This document shows, one piece after another, positions 53,140-62,510 of a DNA stretch of 64,000 bases. The DNA comes from an uncultured Lachnospiraceae bacterium (GTDB taxonomy: Bacteria > Bacillota > Clostridia > Lachnospirales > Lachnospiraceae). Under the pieces are notes generated by a model, which saw only the letters and a program-made list of their open reading frames with translations, made no database searches and had not been told where the DNA came from. The position numbers and the translations under genes were made by a program. The stretch spans positions 108,722-172,721 of the forward strand of contig CAJTPM010000005.1 of the NCBI GenBank assembly GCA_910578085.1, written 5' to 3'. Numbering within the stretch: the first letter of the stretch is position 1; each line of letters begins with the position of its first letter.

Positions 53140-54549
53140 TCAGCTCAGATCCTCCCCGTTTGAGGCGATCACTTTCCGATACCACGCAAAGGAATCCTTT
53201 CTGCTGCGCCCAAGCGTACCGTTTCCATCGTTATCCTTGTCAACATAAATAAAGCCGTAGCGTTTCTTCATCTCTCCGGTGCCGGCGGATACCAGATCGA
53301 TACAGCCCCAGGGCGTATACCCCATGAGCTCCACGCCGTCCTCCTCCACCGCCAGTTTCATCTGCCCGATGTGGTCCCGCAGATAGGCAATGCGATAGGT
53401 ATCATGAATGCTGCCATCTTCCTCCACTTCGTCCACTGCGCCCAGACCGTTCTCCACCACGAACAACGGTATCTGATAGCGGTCATAGAGATAATTGAGC
53501 GCCAACCGCAGTCCCACCGGATCCACGGTCCAGCCCCAGTCGGATGCCTTCAGATAAGGATTTTTCACCGTATGCAGCATGTTCCCCGGCGTCATATCCC
53601 GGTCCATCTCATGGGAAGCCACATTGGAGTTATAATAGCTGAAGCCGATATAGTCCACGGTGCCGTTTTTCAGGATCTCCTCATCTTCCGGCTCCGTTTT
53701 CAGCTCCACACGCTTCTTTTCCAGAAACCTTACTGCCTTATTGGAATAATATCCCCGCACCTGCACATCGCTGAACAGGTAATGGATATCGATTGCTTCC
53801 ATACATTTCAACTGATCCAGCGGATGGCAGGTCTCCCCGTAAAATGTGGGGTAAAGCATCATCATACCAATTTTGAAAGCCGGGTTGATGCTGTGCCCCA
53901 GCTTTACCGCTTTTGCACTGGCCACAAACATGTGGTGAGCCGCCTGATACAGCGTCTGATAAAAATCCTCGCTCTTTTTCAGACGGATCCCCACCGCCAT
54001 CTCCGAATTTAAGACAAGCACATTGATCTCATTAAAGGTCATCCAGTATTTCACCTTGTCCCTGTAGCGGCGAAAGATCACTTCACAGAATCGCAAATAG
54101 TGATCGATCATCTCTCTGCTTCTCCAGCTTCCAATCGTCTCCACCAGGTGATAAGGTGTCTCATAATGAGAAATCGTCACCACCGGCTCTATTCCGTATT
54201 TCAGGCATTCCGCAAATAAATCATCGTAAAAGGCCAGTCCCTTTTCATTCGGCTCTGTCTCGTCCCCATTCGGGAAAATCCTTGTCCAGTTGATGGAAGT
54301 CCGGAAACATTTAAAACCCATCTCCGCAAAAAGGGTGATATCTTCCTTATAATGATGATAAAAATCAATTGCCTCATGGCTGGGGTAATTTTTTCCCGGG
54401 ATAATACCGTCAGTAAACTCTCTTTTCCGATCCACCGCACCGGCTGTAAAACAATCTGCGGTGCTGATGCCCTTTCCGTCCTCTCTGTAAGCGCCCTCAC
54501 ACTGGTTGGCCGCCACCGCGCCGCCCCATAAAAAGTCTTTTTGCAGCAT
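53140..54549 (-). CDS. 6-phospho-beta-glucosidase, GH1
   Basis: Splits phosphorylated beta-glucosides brought in by the adjacent PTS. The 469-residue protein has the GH1 order: FLWGGAVAANQCEGAY at the start, acid/base Glu174 in MTFNEINV and nucleophile Glu366 in FVVENGLG. SAGTGEMKKRYGFIYVD near the C-terminus includes the Ser and Lys that bind the 6-phosphate in phospho-specific members. The ATG at 54549 has GGAGG five bases upstream. Its leader contains the three-stem repeat at 54564-54654. It is the last gene of the PTS operon, 177 bases after the IIC gene. Confidence 0.95.
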   Translation of the reverse strand: MLQKDFLWGGAVAANQCEGAYREDGKGISTADCFTAGAVDRKREFTDGIIPGKNYPSHEAIDFYHHYKEDITLFAEMGFKCFRTSINWTRIFPNGDETEPNEKGLAFYDDLFAECLKYGIEPVVTISHYETPYHLVETIGSWRSREMIDHYLRFCEVIFRRYRDKVKYWMTFNEINVLVLNSEMAVGIRLKKSEDFYQTLYQAAHHMFVASAKAVKLGHSINPAFKIGMMMLYPTFYGETCHPLDQLKCMEAIDIHYLFSDVQVRGYYSNKAVRFLEKKRVELKTEPEDEEILKNGTVDYIGFSYYNSNVASHEMDRDMTPGNMLHTVKNPYLKASDWGWTVDPVGLRLALNYLYDRYQIPLFVVENGLGAVDEVEEDGSIHDTYRIAYLRDHIGQMKLAVEEDGVELMGYTPWGCIDLVSAGTGEMKKRYGFIYVDKDNDGNGTLGRSRKDSFAWYRKVIASNGEDLS

Positions 54550-54563
54550 ATTCGCCTCCATTC

Positions 54564-54654
54564 CGGAGCGTTTCCATGGCGTCACGGCGCATATTTAAGC
54601 AGTTCGTACCACGAACAGGTCTGTGCGCCGTCATGGCTTATTTGTGACGCTCCG
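54564..54654. repeat. Three-stem palindromic element between PTS IIC and GH1 genes
   Basis: Three nested stems: outer 8 pairs (54564-54571 and 54647-54654), middle 8 pairs (54584-54591 and 54624-54631) and inner 6 pairs (54602-54607 and 54611-54616, three-base loop). It lies in the leader of the GH1 gene and looks like a mobile or structured repeat. Confidence 0.7.
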
Positions 54655-54674
54655 ACACAAAAAGCCGTATGATA

Positions 54675-54704
54675 AGGGAGAAGGGATCTGTAACCCTTCT
54701 CCCT
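54675..54704 (-). terminator. Hairpin after the PTS IIC gene
   Basis: Eleven perfect pairs (54675-54685 and 54694-54704) with an eight-base loop, 22 bases after the IIC stop. The T-run is displaced by 12 bases, so it may only partly end transcription before the GH1 gene. Confidence 0.6.
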
Positions 54705-54726
54705 CAATATTTCCTCACCAGTCAGT

Positions 54727-55977
54727 TTACTCCCCGCCTTCTTCCTTACAGATCTGGCGATCCACCATCTTAAAGAACGGGAACCAGATCGCCGTGGTAA
54801 GCAATACCAGAACTACCTGTAGCAGCATGGTCGGCACACCCTGTGCCAGAAATCCTGACACAAACTGCGGCATTGTCCAGTTTACCATCGTTCCACTCAG
54901 GCGGGGTGTAATGCCGAGTGCAATAGAACAATAACTGATGCTGGTACAGATAATAGGGCTGATCACATAAGGAATGAATAACAGCGGATTTAACATAATC
55001 GGAATACCGAACAACAGCGGCTCATTGATACCAAAGACAGCCGGTATGATCGACATTCTTCCAAGTGTTTTCATCCGCTTACTCTTCGCTGCAAAAGCCA
55101 TCAGAAACGCGAGGCCAAACGTACATCCGATTCCGCCCGGCTGACACAGCACAGAGAAAGAATCAATGATAATATTAGGCAATGCTTCCCCGCCAGCCAG
55201 CGCCGCAAGATTCTGCTCGGAAGCCGCCATGGTCAGCGGCGTAAAAATGCTGAGAATCGAATTCCCGTGAATACCGCAGAACATAAACAATGTACACAGA
55301 ATCTGCATCACCAGATAGGATGGGAAGGATAGCCCAAAGCTCTGTAACGGTGTCTGAATAAAGCTGTAGATCACCTGATGAATACAGCCGAAACTTGTCT
55401 TTGCCATCAGCGTGCTGATCACAATAGCTACAACCGCACTGATCACTGTGGGAACCAATGCTTTAAAAGATTCCTCTACCATAGGCGGAACACCATCCGG
55501 CATATGGATATAGATCCCCTTGTCTTCCATGACTTTATGTAAACGTACAACAAGCACTGTCACGATCATGCAGGTAAATAATCCCGGGAACCCCAGCCAT
55601 TGTTCCGGAATATTTGTATATAACTCCGTCGGCGTCAGAATTAAAAATGACATGAGTGCCGCAATTGCACTGGGCAGCGGTGCCATCCCCAGTTTGCTTG
55701 CATACTGATAGGGCAGTACAAACGCAATATACAGCGTGATAATACTCAAAGTCAGCGACTGCAATGTCATAAAAATAACGCCGAGGCCGGTGCTGCCTAC
55801 AAAGTTCTGCCATGCCGGAATATCCAGAAATGCCCCCAGACATGCGAAGGATCCGATCATGATCACCGGCAGCAAGATTTGAAAAGTCGCTCCCAGCGCG
55901 CTCAAAAATTTAATCTGGCTGATCTTGTTCGCCAGCGGCATCAGCCGCTTCTGTAATTTGTCCATCAATTGATTCAT
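54727..55977 (-). CDS. PTS lactose/cellobiose-type transporter subunit IIC (CelB-like)
   Basis: Membrane channel of a PTS importer that phosphorylates sugar during uptake. The 416-residue protein has about ten TM segments and typical CelB stretches such as ALGATFQILLPVIMIGSF, GIHGNSIL and PAVFGINEPLLFGIPIM. IIA and IIB are separate genes just upstream in the same operon, as in celABC-type systems. AAGGAG precedes the ATG. It is followed by the GH1 phospho-beta-glucosidase gene, so cellobiose or another beta-glucoside is the likely cargo. Confidence 0.95.
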   Translation of the reverse strand: MNQLMDKLQKRLMPLANKISQIKFLSALGATFQILLPVIMIGSFACLGAFLDIPAWQNFVGSTGLGVIFMTLQSLTLSIITLYIAFVLPYQYASKLGMAPLPSAIAALMSFLILTPTELYTNIPEQWLGFPGLFTCMIVTVLVVRLHKVMEDKGIYIHMPDGVPPMVEESFKALVPTVISAVVAIVISTLMAKTSFGCIHQVIYSFIQTPLQSFGLSFPSYLVMQILCTLFMFCGIHGNSILSIFTPLTMAASEQNLAALAGGEALPNIIIDSFSVLCQPGGIGCTFGLAFLMAFAAKSKRMKTLGRMSIIPAVFGINEPLLFGIPIMLNPLLFIPYVISPIICTSISYCSIALGITPRLSGTMVNWTMPQFVSGFLAQGVPTMLLQVVLVLLTTAIWFPFFKMVDRQICKEEGGE

Positions 55978-56064
55978 TTTCTCTCTCCTTTGTCCTTATT
56001 TTCAAATCACATTCTCCCACTTTTGCGAGATTTCAATCAGAATTGCGGAATTTCTGATTTCACA

Positions 56065-56373
56065 CTATCTCTCTGCTATCCGGATCGCATCTTCCAGAAT
56101 TTTAGCGCCGTTCATCATACCGAAATCCATCGGTGCAATCACACTGATCTTCCCCGCCTGTTCCGGAAAACTCTTTATTGCTGCATCTTTTTTAAAGGCT
56201 AACTGCGGTCCGAGAAGGATCACATCTTTTTCATCAATGAAATTTTCGAGCTGGGTAAAAGGGTAAGCCGCGATATCCGCCTCGATCCCCTTACTCTGTG
56301 CAGCCGCGATCATCTTTTTCACAACCATCCCGGTACTTGCTCCATTCTCACATACCAATGCAATCTTATACAT
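56065..56373 (-). CDS. PTS lactose/cellobiose-type subunit IIB
   Basis: Cytoplasmic phosphocarrier that passes phosphate to the sugar in IIC. The 102-residue protein has the active Cys8 in LVCENGASTGM, the P-loop of this family. AAGGAGG lies well placed before the ATG, which overlaps the stop of the IIA gene by eight bases. It lies 87 bases before the IIC gene. Confidence 0.95.
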   Translation of the reverse strand: MYKIALVCENGASTGMVVKKMIAAAQSKGIEADIAAYPFTQLENFIDEKDVILLGPQLAFKKDAAIKSFPEQAGKISVIAPMDFGMMNGAKILEDAIRIAER

Positions 56374-56677
56374 GTCTTACCTCCTTATATAAATGAATCA
56401 TTTCTTCCGCCATGGCCTCTGTCATATCCGCGCTGGTCAGATGATCCGCCGCGTGCACCAGAAGCATGGAAACCTGCAGATCCTGATATTCCGCATCATA
56501 AAACAGTAACTCGCTGTGACACTGATGGCACTTTACGATCGCCTCGTGGGACTGTTTCAAAAGCTTCTCCGCCTCCTCGAAGTCTCCCTCTCTGGCTTTC
56601 TGAATCGCCATCATCGCCAGGCTTTTCCCTTCGCCGCCGTGAGCGATGATCTCCATACTTTTTTCAATACCGTCCAT
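56366..56677 (-). CDS. PTS lactose/cellobiose-type subunit IIA
   Basis: Cytoplasmic phosphocarrier between HPr and IIB. The 103-residue, all-helical protein carries the LLVHAADHL motif with phospho-His75 and His79. The ATG at 56677 has AGGAGG six bases before it; a longer frame to 56755 has no site. It is the first gene of the PTS operon, divergent from the LicR-like activator. Confidence 0.95.
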   Translation of the reverse strand: MDGIEKSMEIIAHGGEGKSLAMMAIQKAREGDFEEAEKLLKQSHEAIVKCHQCHSELLFYDAEYQDLQVSMLLVHAADHLTSADMTEAMAEEMIHLYKEVRHV

Positions 56678-56774
56678 TGCTTTCCTCCTTTCTTTTTTCG
56701 GGACTTTTTCGTCGTCAGTCCGTTTTCTTATCCCAATCATAAACTGTTTTCTCACAGTAATCTATCTTCAAATC

Positions 56775-56791
56775 TGCACTCTTAAAGTGCA
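56775..56791. promoter_or_regulatory. Small inverted repeat in the PTS control region
   Basis: Six-base arms TGCACT (56775-56780) and AGTGCA (56786-56791) with a five-base loop lie between the divergent IIA and activator genes, and could be part of the activator's binding site. Confidence 0.4.
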
Positions 56792-56801
56792 ACTTCGGAA
56801 A

Positions 56802-56830
56802 TTGTTTTTTGCACATCACACTCTTATAAT
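56802..56830 (+). promoter_or_regulatory. Promoter of the LicR-like activator gene
   Basis: TTGTTT (56802-56807) and TATAAT (56825-56830) are spaced by 17 bases. Confidence 0.7.
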
Positions 56831-56911
56831 ATAGCCTATGAGAAGATGCGAAGCAGATTCGAGAAAATGTATCAGATATGACAGATATGAAAGGAAGCGG
56901 GATATTATTAT

Positions 56912-58834
56912 ATGAAAAAGAAACCGTTAGAAGTTTTATCCTATTTACATAAGCAGACAGACTGGGCAACCGCATCAGAGATCGCCATTGCCGTCAACTG
57001 CTCTGCCCGGAGCGTGAAAACCTATATCGCCGATCTGAACGCTGCTTATCCGGAACTCATCACAGCTTCCAGAAAGGGGTTTCTTCTGGCCGACAAAACA
57101 CAGGCACTGAATCTGCTCCATGGGACTGACGATGCCATTCCCCAGACACAGGATGGAAGAAAGGCTTATATTGTACAGAAGCTTCTGATTGAAAATCAGA
57201 AGATGGATTTTGATCTTCTCGCATCGGAACTTTGCATTTCGCCCCTTACCTTAAATAATGAAATTGCAAAATTTAAAAAGGACCTGATCTCTTATGATCT
57301 TGTTTTCCATACCAAAAATAATCAGGTCTGGATCGATGGAAATGAAAAGAATAAAAAGAAGATGATCTCCCATATCATTTATGACAGCACCAAGGACTTC
57401 TGTTGCAATATGGATGCGATCCAGAGATATCTGCCGAATATCAACCTGCGCATTATCCGCCAGATCGTAAACGACAGCCTGCGGCATAACCATTACTACA
57501 TCGATGATTTTTCCCTGTTAAATTTTATTCTGCACATCGGTATCACCATCGAGCGCTGCCAGACACATGAAGAGATACCGGAAACGGACAGGGAGAAAGC
57601 AATCAGGGAAATGCAGGCACTTCCCGACCACATTCAGACGATCATGGAACTGATCACGCTGGATCTGGAACAGTATTTTCAGATCAGATTTTTTGCGTCT
57701 GAAATACTTGATCTGTCTTTACTTCTGATGACGCGTTTAATACAGGATTCACAGGCGGAAGATCTGTCCGCTCTACAGGAAAAACTCTCTCCCGATATCT
57801 GGAACCTTCTGGAAATCATACAGGACAGAGTACGCCGTACATTTTATGTAAACCTAAATGATCCGGATTTTCTGTTCCGGTTTGCACTGCACCTCAAAAA
57901 TATGATGGTCCGCCTGGAAAATCATATCCCTTTGAAAAACCCGCAGCTGCATTCCATCAAGAACTCCTATCCGTTTATTTATGATGTCTCCGTTTTCATC
58001 GCCGATGTGATCCGACAGGAACGCGGTTTCCTGCTGTCGGAAGACGAGATCGCTTACATTACGCTGCATCTCGGCGTACAGTTAGAACAGCAGCGGATTT
58101 TCCGTGAACGCGTGAAAGCTATTCTGATCTGCCCCCACTATTATTCCTCCAACCATAAACTGCTTGGAAAGATCAGCATGCTTTTTGAGGAAAGTGTTCT
58201 GATCCGCGGCGCCTTAAGCGGACCGGAAGATCTAGCATCCTTCCACGATTATGATTTTATCATTTCGACCATGCCAGTACTGCCCCAGCCCGATGCTCTT
58301 GTGGTGCAGGTCTCCTATCAGCTGAATAATGCTGATATTCTGGCCATCTCTTCCGCCATTGAGAGCACAAAAAAGCGGCGCATGAAAGCCATACTGGAAC
58401 AGAAGCTGAAATTTCTGTTTTATGAGGATCTGTTTTTCTTTAATCCGTCTCTGCGCACGGAGCAGGAGATCATCTCTTTTATGGCAGACCGTCTGGAGCG
58501 CGCCGGGTATGTGAAAGCGGATTATAAACAGAAGGTATATGAGCGGGAACAGATCAGTTCCAGCGCTTTCGGCAATATCGCCATGCCTCATCCTCTGGAA
58601 ATGTGTTCCAAAAAGACAGCCATCGCTGTCGCAAACTACCCGGCCGCCATCCCCTGGAACGGCAATCGGGTGAATCTGGTGCTGATGCTGTCTATCACCG
58701 AAGAGGAACGGCCCCTGTTCCGGGATATTTTTGACTTTGTGACGGAAGTGATCTCCGATGTCAGGAATCTCCAGACGCTGGTTTCGGCTAAAACTTATGA
58801 TGAGTTTATCGAGCTTCTCATCTCGTTTCTATAA
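56912..58834 (+). CDS. LicR-type PTS-regulated transcriptional activator
   Basis: A 640-residue regulator with two HTH motifs (residues about 20-42 and 95-118), two PRD domains (about 170-280 and 290-395, the first with LRHNHYYIDDFSLLNF and the second with LSEDEIAYITLHLGVQLEQ), an EIIB-like domain (about 400-490, ICPHYYSS) and an EIIA fructose/mannitol-like domain with His560 in NIAMPHPLE. This is the LicR/MtlR layout; HPr and EIIB phosphorylate the PRDs to switch it on or off. It is divergent from the cellobiose-type PTS operon that it probably activates. The start codon has only a distant purine-rich site, so its translation may be weak. Confidence 0.93.
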   Translation: MKKKPLEVLSYLHKQTDWATASEIAIAVNCSARSVKTYIADLNAAYPELITASRKGFLLADKTQALNLLHGTDDAIPQTQDGRKAYIVQKLLIENQKMDFDLLASELCISPLTLNNEIAKFKKDLISYDLVFHTKNNQVWIDGNEKNKKKMISHIIYDSTKDFCCNMDAIQRYLPNINLRIIRQIVNDSLRHNHYYIDDFSLLNFILHIGITIERCQTHEEIPETDREKAIREMQALPDHIQTIMELITLDLEQYFQIRFFASEILDLSLLLMTRLIQDSQAEDLSALQEKLSPDIWNLLEIIQDRVRRTFYVNLNDPDFLFRFALHLKNMMVRLENHIPLKNPQLHSIKNSYPFIYDVSVFIADVIRQERGFLLSEDEIAYITLHLGVQLEQQRIFRERVKAILICPHYYSSNHKLLGKISMLFEESVLIRGALSGPEDLASFHDYDFIISTMPVLPQPDALVVQVSYQLNNADILAISSAIESTKKRRMKAILEQKLKFLFYEDLFFFNPSLRTEQEIISFMADRLERAGYVKADYKQKVYEREQISSSAFGNIAMPHPLEMCSKKTAIAVANYPAAIPWNGNRVNLVLMLSITEEERPLFRDIFDFVTEVISDVRNLQTLVSAKTYDEFIELLISFL

Positions 58835-58863
58835 AATAACGTCGCTCGGCAACGACGCATTCA

Positions 58864-58901
58864 GAGATATGCTCAGGCATAATAAATTATGCCGCATTCT
58901 C
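58864..58901 (+). terminator. Hairpin after the LicR-like gene
   Basis: A long stem with small bulges (58864-58883 pairing with 58886-58901) has a tight central loop. A further five-pair palindrome (58840-58844 and 58853-58857) precedes it. There is no T-run. Confidence 0.5.
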
Positions 58902-58964
58902 AAAAATCCGAAACCATTTTCTATACTTTAAAATAGCGAGCAAAGCTAGAAAGGAAAATCTACT

Positions 58965-59516
58965 ATGAAACCTTACGCCCCCGTCGGCAGGCGTTTTGCC
59001 GCCTTCCTCATAGACTGGTACTTATCTTCCCTGTTCGGGAATCTGCCTGTGATCATCGTGCAGTCCATCCAGGCAAAGGATCTGGTTCTTCAGAGCACCC
59101 TGAATGGACTTTCCCTGCTTCCCGCCTGGATTGCCGGGATTCTCGCCCTCTTCTGTCATTTTCTGTATTACTGCTATCTTCCCGCCAGGGAAAGCAGATA
59201 CCTGTTGAAAGGCCAGACCATCGGTATGCGTCTGATGCGCATCAGGCTTCTCACCGAGCAGGAAACAGAAGTTTCACTGAGGGCGCTCACCCTGCGGCAC
59301 ATGCTTTTTGTGATCGCCCTGCAGGGATATCTGACCAGCTCCCACATTTATCTGATGGAGCTGTTCCAAATCTCAACAGGATATGATATAATCCCCTATG
59401 CGCAGGTCTTTTACTATGTGGTAATACTGCTTTCGCTGATTCATTACTTCTTTTTCAAGCGCGGGCAGCTGCTGCAGGATCGCCTGACAAAGACAAAAAT
59501 GTATCCTGTATCATAA
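58965..59516 (+). CDS. RDD-family membrane protein
   Basis: A 183-residue membrane protein with about four TM segments and the RDD features: RRFAAFLIDWYL at the start and KGQTIGMRLMRIRLL in the loop. The substrate or role of the family is poorly known; some members are ion transporters. AAAGGA precedes the ATG. It sits eight bases before a HAD phosphatase gene in the same direction, and the pair may form an operon. Confidence 0.88.
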   Translation: MKPYAPVGRRFAAFLIDWYLSSLFGNLPVIIVQSIQAKDLVLQSTLNGLSLLPAWIAGILALFCHFLYYCYLPARESRYLLKGQTIGMRLMRIRLLTEQETEVSLRALTLRHMLFVIALQGYLTSSHIYLMELFQISTGYDIIPYAQVFYYVVILLSLIHYFFFKRGQLLQDRLTKTKMYPVS

Positions 59517-59524
59517 GGAATTTT

Positions 59525-60316
59525 ATGAACAATTTCTTTTTTATTGACTTTGACAACACAATTTTCAGCCATAGAACGGGCACTGTTCCGGAGAGTGCCC
59601 TTAAAACTCTGTCTGCACTGCGGAAAGAGGGGCACAAATTTATTCTGGCAACGGGACGGGACATCCGCAGAGATTCCGGAGATCTATCCGCATATCGCCT
59701 TCATCCGGATTGTCTGATCAGCGCTAACGGCGCTGTTGTAGAGGCGGAAGGAACGATTCTTTCAGAAACTTTTTTCGATCCCGAACTCCAGAAACGTCTG
59801 TTGGATTATATTTTTGCCAAAAAGTACTGTCTGACAACCCGGGCAGATGGTCAGCGCTACATCTTCCATAGGAAACCTGCCCCTTTTCCCGGACGGACCA
59901 GGGAACAGATACACATTCTGACCGATGATACTTTTGAAATTCTGTATCAGAAATCTCCCCGGACTTTCTTTCTGCACGATTCCCCGGAAGCCATCCGGGA
60001 TGTGCAGCAACATTTCCCGGAACTGGAACTGCTTCGCATGGGGGATGAGCTTGGCGGCGCCGATATCGTCCCGGCAGGCAACAATAAAGCCCGGGGCATT
60101 CCTCTGATTTTAAACTATTACGGCGCTTCCATCGAAGATGCGGTTGCCATCGGCGACAGTATGAATGACCTGAATATGATCCGGCTGGCTGGCCTTGGCA
60201 TCGCTATGGGGAACGCCATGCCGGAAGTACAGAAAGCGGCTGACTATGTCGCAAAAGATATTGATGATAACGGACTATCCGATGCCATAGCGTTCGCACT
60301 GAAAAAGGCATTTTAG
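59525..60316 (+). CDS. HAD-superfamily Cof-type phosphatase
   Basis: A 263-residue hydrolase. The Asp nucleophile is in FFIDFDNTIFS (near residue 8), a Thr motif is in LATGRD, and the C-terminal GDSMNDLNMI holds the second metal site. Note Asn in DFDNT where the family usually has Gly (DxDGT). Substrate unknown. AAGGA lies before the ATG, eight bases after the RDD gene. Confidence 0.92.
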   Translation: MNNFFFIDFDNTIFSHRTGTVPESALKTLSALRKEGHKFILATGRDIRRDSGDLSAYRLHPDCLISANGAVVEAEGTILSETFFDPELQKRLLDYIFAKKYCLTTRADGQRYIFHRKPAPFPGRTREQIHILTDDTFEILYQKSPRTFFLHDSPEAIRDVQQHFPELELLRMGDELGGADIVPAGNNKARGIPLILNYYGASIEDAVAIGDSMNDLNMIRLAGLGIAMGNAMPEVQKAADYVAKDIDDNGLSDAIAFALKKAF

Positions 60317-60332
60317 TTTACATAACATTTCA

Positions 60333-61589
60333 TTATTCGACAATATTCACCCCAAGTCTTTTTAATACATTCCTGGCAGCCACCGCGATCCCTAGGGAGA
60401 CCGCTCCCGCGAACAGGATCACCGCATATTCAAATCCCCTGCAGGCTTCAAACAAAAAGCCGTACATCGCATTGCCCAGAGGCTGGGCGCACATGGAGAC
60501 GGTGAGCATGACTGCCACCACCTTTCCGATCAGATTCTCCGGCGTCTCTGTCTGCACAAAAGCCATCATCTGCACCATAAAAACCGTGGAACAGACCATG
60601 ATGAAAAAGCAGCAGACCATCATCACCACACAGTGTAACATCGCTGAGGAAAAAAGCATCATCGACAGTCCCATCGGAAATACCCACACGACACAGCCAA
60701 TGATCAGATTTCCCGCCTTCTGTATCACAAGTTTTTTTGCAAACATGCCGGCGCAGATCCCGCCTGCCAGGCCGCCGGCCGCCAGCGCCCCTTCCGCATA
60801 ACCGCACAGCCTCTTTGCCAGATCAGGCGCCAGAGGCAGCACTTCCGTTATGATATAGGGCAGCCCCACCGTCAGCATGGCTGACAAAAACAGATTGATA
60901 CCGCAGATCATCAGAAGTCCCTTTCCGATAACAGGCTCTTCCTTCCGGATAAAGCGAATGCTTTCTCCAAAATCCTGCTTTACGATCTCCCACATCCTCT
61001 CGGTACAGTCCCGTTTCGTAAAAGGGATCCGGATAAAAAGTTCCATCACCGCAGACAAAAAGAAACAGACGATGCAAAGCCACAAAACCGGCATGAGTCC
61101 GTACATACTGTACAGAATTCCTCCGAGGACCGGCCCCAGAAGCGAGGAAAAAGAGCTGATTATGTTAACCACTGAATTGGCGGCAAGAAAATTTTCCCGA
61201 CTGACAAGGACTGGTATGCTCGCCTGCACGGAAGGCTGATATGCCCCGGCAATACCATACAATAACATTAACGTGACCGTGACCAGCACAACCAGATTCA
61301 TCGCACCGAGCAATATGGAAAAAACTGTGATAATGCCCGCCGTAAAAAAGTCCAACACCACCATAATATTCCGCTTGTTCACCCTGTCTGCAACAATACC
61401 GCCCACAGGCGACAGCAGGATCGCCGGGAGAAACGCGCAGGCCGTCACGGTTCCGTAGAGCGCGGAAGATCCTGTCCGGTTGAGCAGATATAAGGGCAGC
61501 GCAAACCGGATCGCCGCATTGCCGAACAGGGAAATGATCTGCCCGATCACCACCAGCGTAAAGTCTCTTGTAAATAATTTCTGTTTCAC
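60333..61589 (-). CDS. MFS efflux transporter (macrolide/multidrug type)
   Basis: A 418-residue protein with 12 TM segments. It opens with FTLVVIGQIISLFGNAAIRFALPLYLL and has GGIVADRVNKRNIMVV, the MFS loop 2-3 motif, resembling the MefA/NRE group of drug exporters. GTG 61589 is used, with AAAGGA seven bases upstream; the frame extends to 61679 without a site. Downstream of a TetR gene on the same strand, and an operator-like palindrome (61678-61694) lies before it, so it is probably induced when the TetR protein binds a drug or metabolite. Confidence 0.9.
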   Translation of the reverse strand: MKQKLFTRDFTLVVIGQIISLFGNAAIRFALPLYLLNRTGSSALYGTVTACAFLPAILLSPVGGIVADRVNKRNIMVVLDFFTAGIITVFSILLGAMNLVVLVTVTLMLLYGIAGAYQPSVQASIPVLVSRENFLAANSVVNIISSFSSLLGPVLGGILYSMYGLMPVLWLCIVCFFLSAVMELFIRIPFTKRDCTERMWEIVKQDFGESIRFIRKEEPVIGKGLLMICGINLFLSAMLTVGLPYIITEVLPLAPDLAKRLCGYAEGALAAGGLAGGICAGMFAKKLVIQKAGNLIIGCVVWVFPMGLSMMLFSSAMLHCVVMMVCCFFIMVCSTVFMVQMMAFVQTETPENLIGKVVAVMLTVSMCAQPLGNAMYGFLFEACRGFEYAVILFAGAVSLGIAVAARNVLKRLGVNIVE

Positions 61590-61676
61590 CTTATCGTCCT
61601 TTCCTTTCCTATCACTCAGATAAAACATGAGAAGAACATCCCTCTCACTTTTTATCTTATGTAAACTTTCTAAATA

Positions 61677-61694
61677 CATACCGCATGACGGTAT
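61677..61694. promoter_or_regulatory. Operator-like palindrome before the MFS gene
   Basis: ATACCG (61678-61683) and CGGTAT (61689-61694) with a five-base centre resemble the two palindromes before the TetR gene (same half-site core). It lies in the TetR-MFS gap, 88 bases before the MFS start codon. Confidence 0.6.
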
Positions 61695-61712
61695 TTATTA
61701 TTCTTAAAAGAT

Positions 61713-61736
61713 ATCTGCCTCTATTTCAGGGCAGAT
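61713..61736 (-). terminator. Possible terminator of the tetR gene
   Basis: Seven pairs (61713-61719 and 61730-61736) with a ten-base loop follow the TetR stop by 21 bases on the minus strand. A T-run (ATCTTTT) follows after a few bases. Confidence 0.5.
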
Positions 61737-61757
61737 TTTCATATTTCTCCTTATTTG

Positions 61758-62420
61758 TTACTGTTTATTCTTTGTTTCCAGATAAACCGCCGCCAGTTCT
61801 CTCATTCTCTCTATCAGCTCATCATCCACAATGTCCAGTCCAAATCCTTCCATCATCTGCTTAAATACCATCAGCTTCCGGCAATACTCTTCCATGGTGT
61901 TGTTAAATACCATCGGGTTTATCCAGATATTTGCCGCAAGTGTGACCAGTTCCGAAAGCGCCGCCGGATAGTCCGTCTGAATCGTGCCGTCCGCGATCCC
62001 CTGCTCGATGATCGGTCGAATATAAAATGGAGCTACATTGTCCACCGTATCCCGGAATGTACTGAACAGCAGTCTCGGATTGTTGCTCAAATCCGGCCCA
62101 ACTGCAAACAGATCATCCATATCGGATCTGCCCACGGACTCCTTGAAGATCATTTTCATTTTCTCCTTACCGGTCAGATCTTCCCTGTCCCGAATCTTTT
62201 CCAGTATCTTATTGGATTCTTCCGTCATCTTATCCGTAACAGCCTCTAGAATATCTTCCTTTGATTTAAAGTGGTGATAGATCGCCCCCTTGCTGAGCCC
62301 CCCCAGATTGCTGATAATGTCCTGGATGGACGTATGCTCGTACCCTTTTTCTATAAAAAGACGAGTGGCTGCCTCCAATATCCGATTGACTGTTTCCTCC
62401 GGATGTTTGTTTCTTGCCAT
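61758..62420 (-). CDS. TetR-family transcriptional repressor
   Basis: A 220-residue repressor. The HTH is in ATRLFIEKGYEHTSIQDI followed by LGGLSKGAIYHHFKSKEDIL (residues about 18-60), the classic TetR start. The C-terminal ligand domain is all-helical. ATG 62420 has GGGGGAGAG seven bases upstream. It lies upstream of the MFS gene on the same strand, and its own promoter contains two palindromes that it should bind. It would be released by an unknown ligand, probably the exporter's substrate. Confidence 0.93.
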   Translation of the reverse strand: MARNKHPEETVNRILEAATRLFIEKGYEHTSIQDIISNLGGLSKGAIYHHFKSKEDILEAVTDKMTEESNKILEKIRDREDLTGKEKMKMIFKESVGRSDMDDLFAVGPDLSNNPRLLFSTFRDTVDNVAPFYIRPIIEQGIADGTIQTDYPAALSELVTLAANIWINPMVFNNTMEEYCRKLMVFKQMMEGFGLDIVDDELIERMRELAAVYLETKNKQ

Positions 62421-62510
62421 ATCTGATCTCTCCCCCACAAAATATGCCTGCCGCTCTTCCCTGAAACCATCGGGTGGTCTTTAACCCGGGCATCTTTAAA
62501 CCACCATAAA

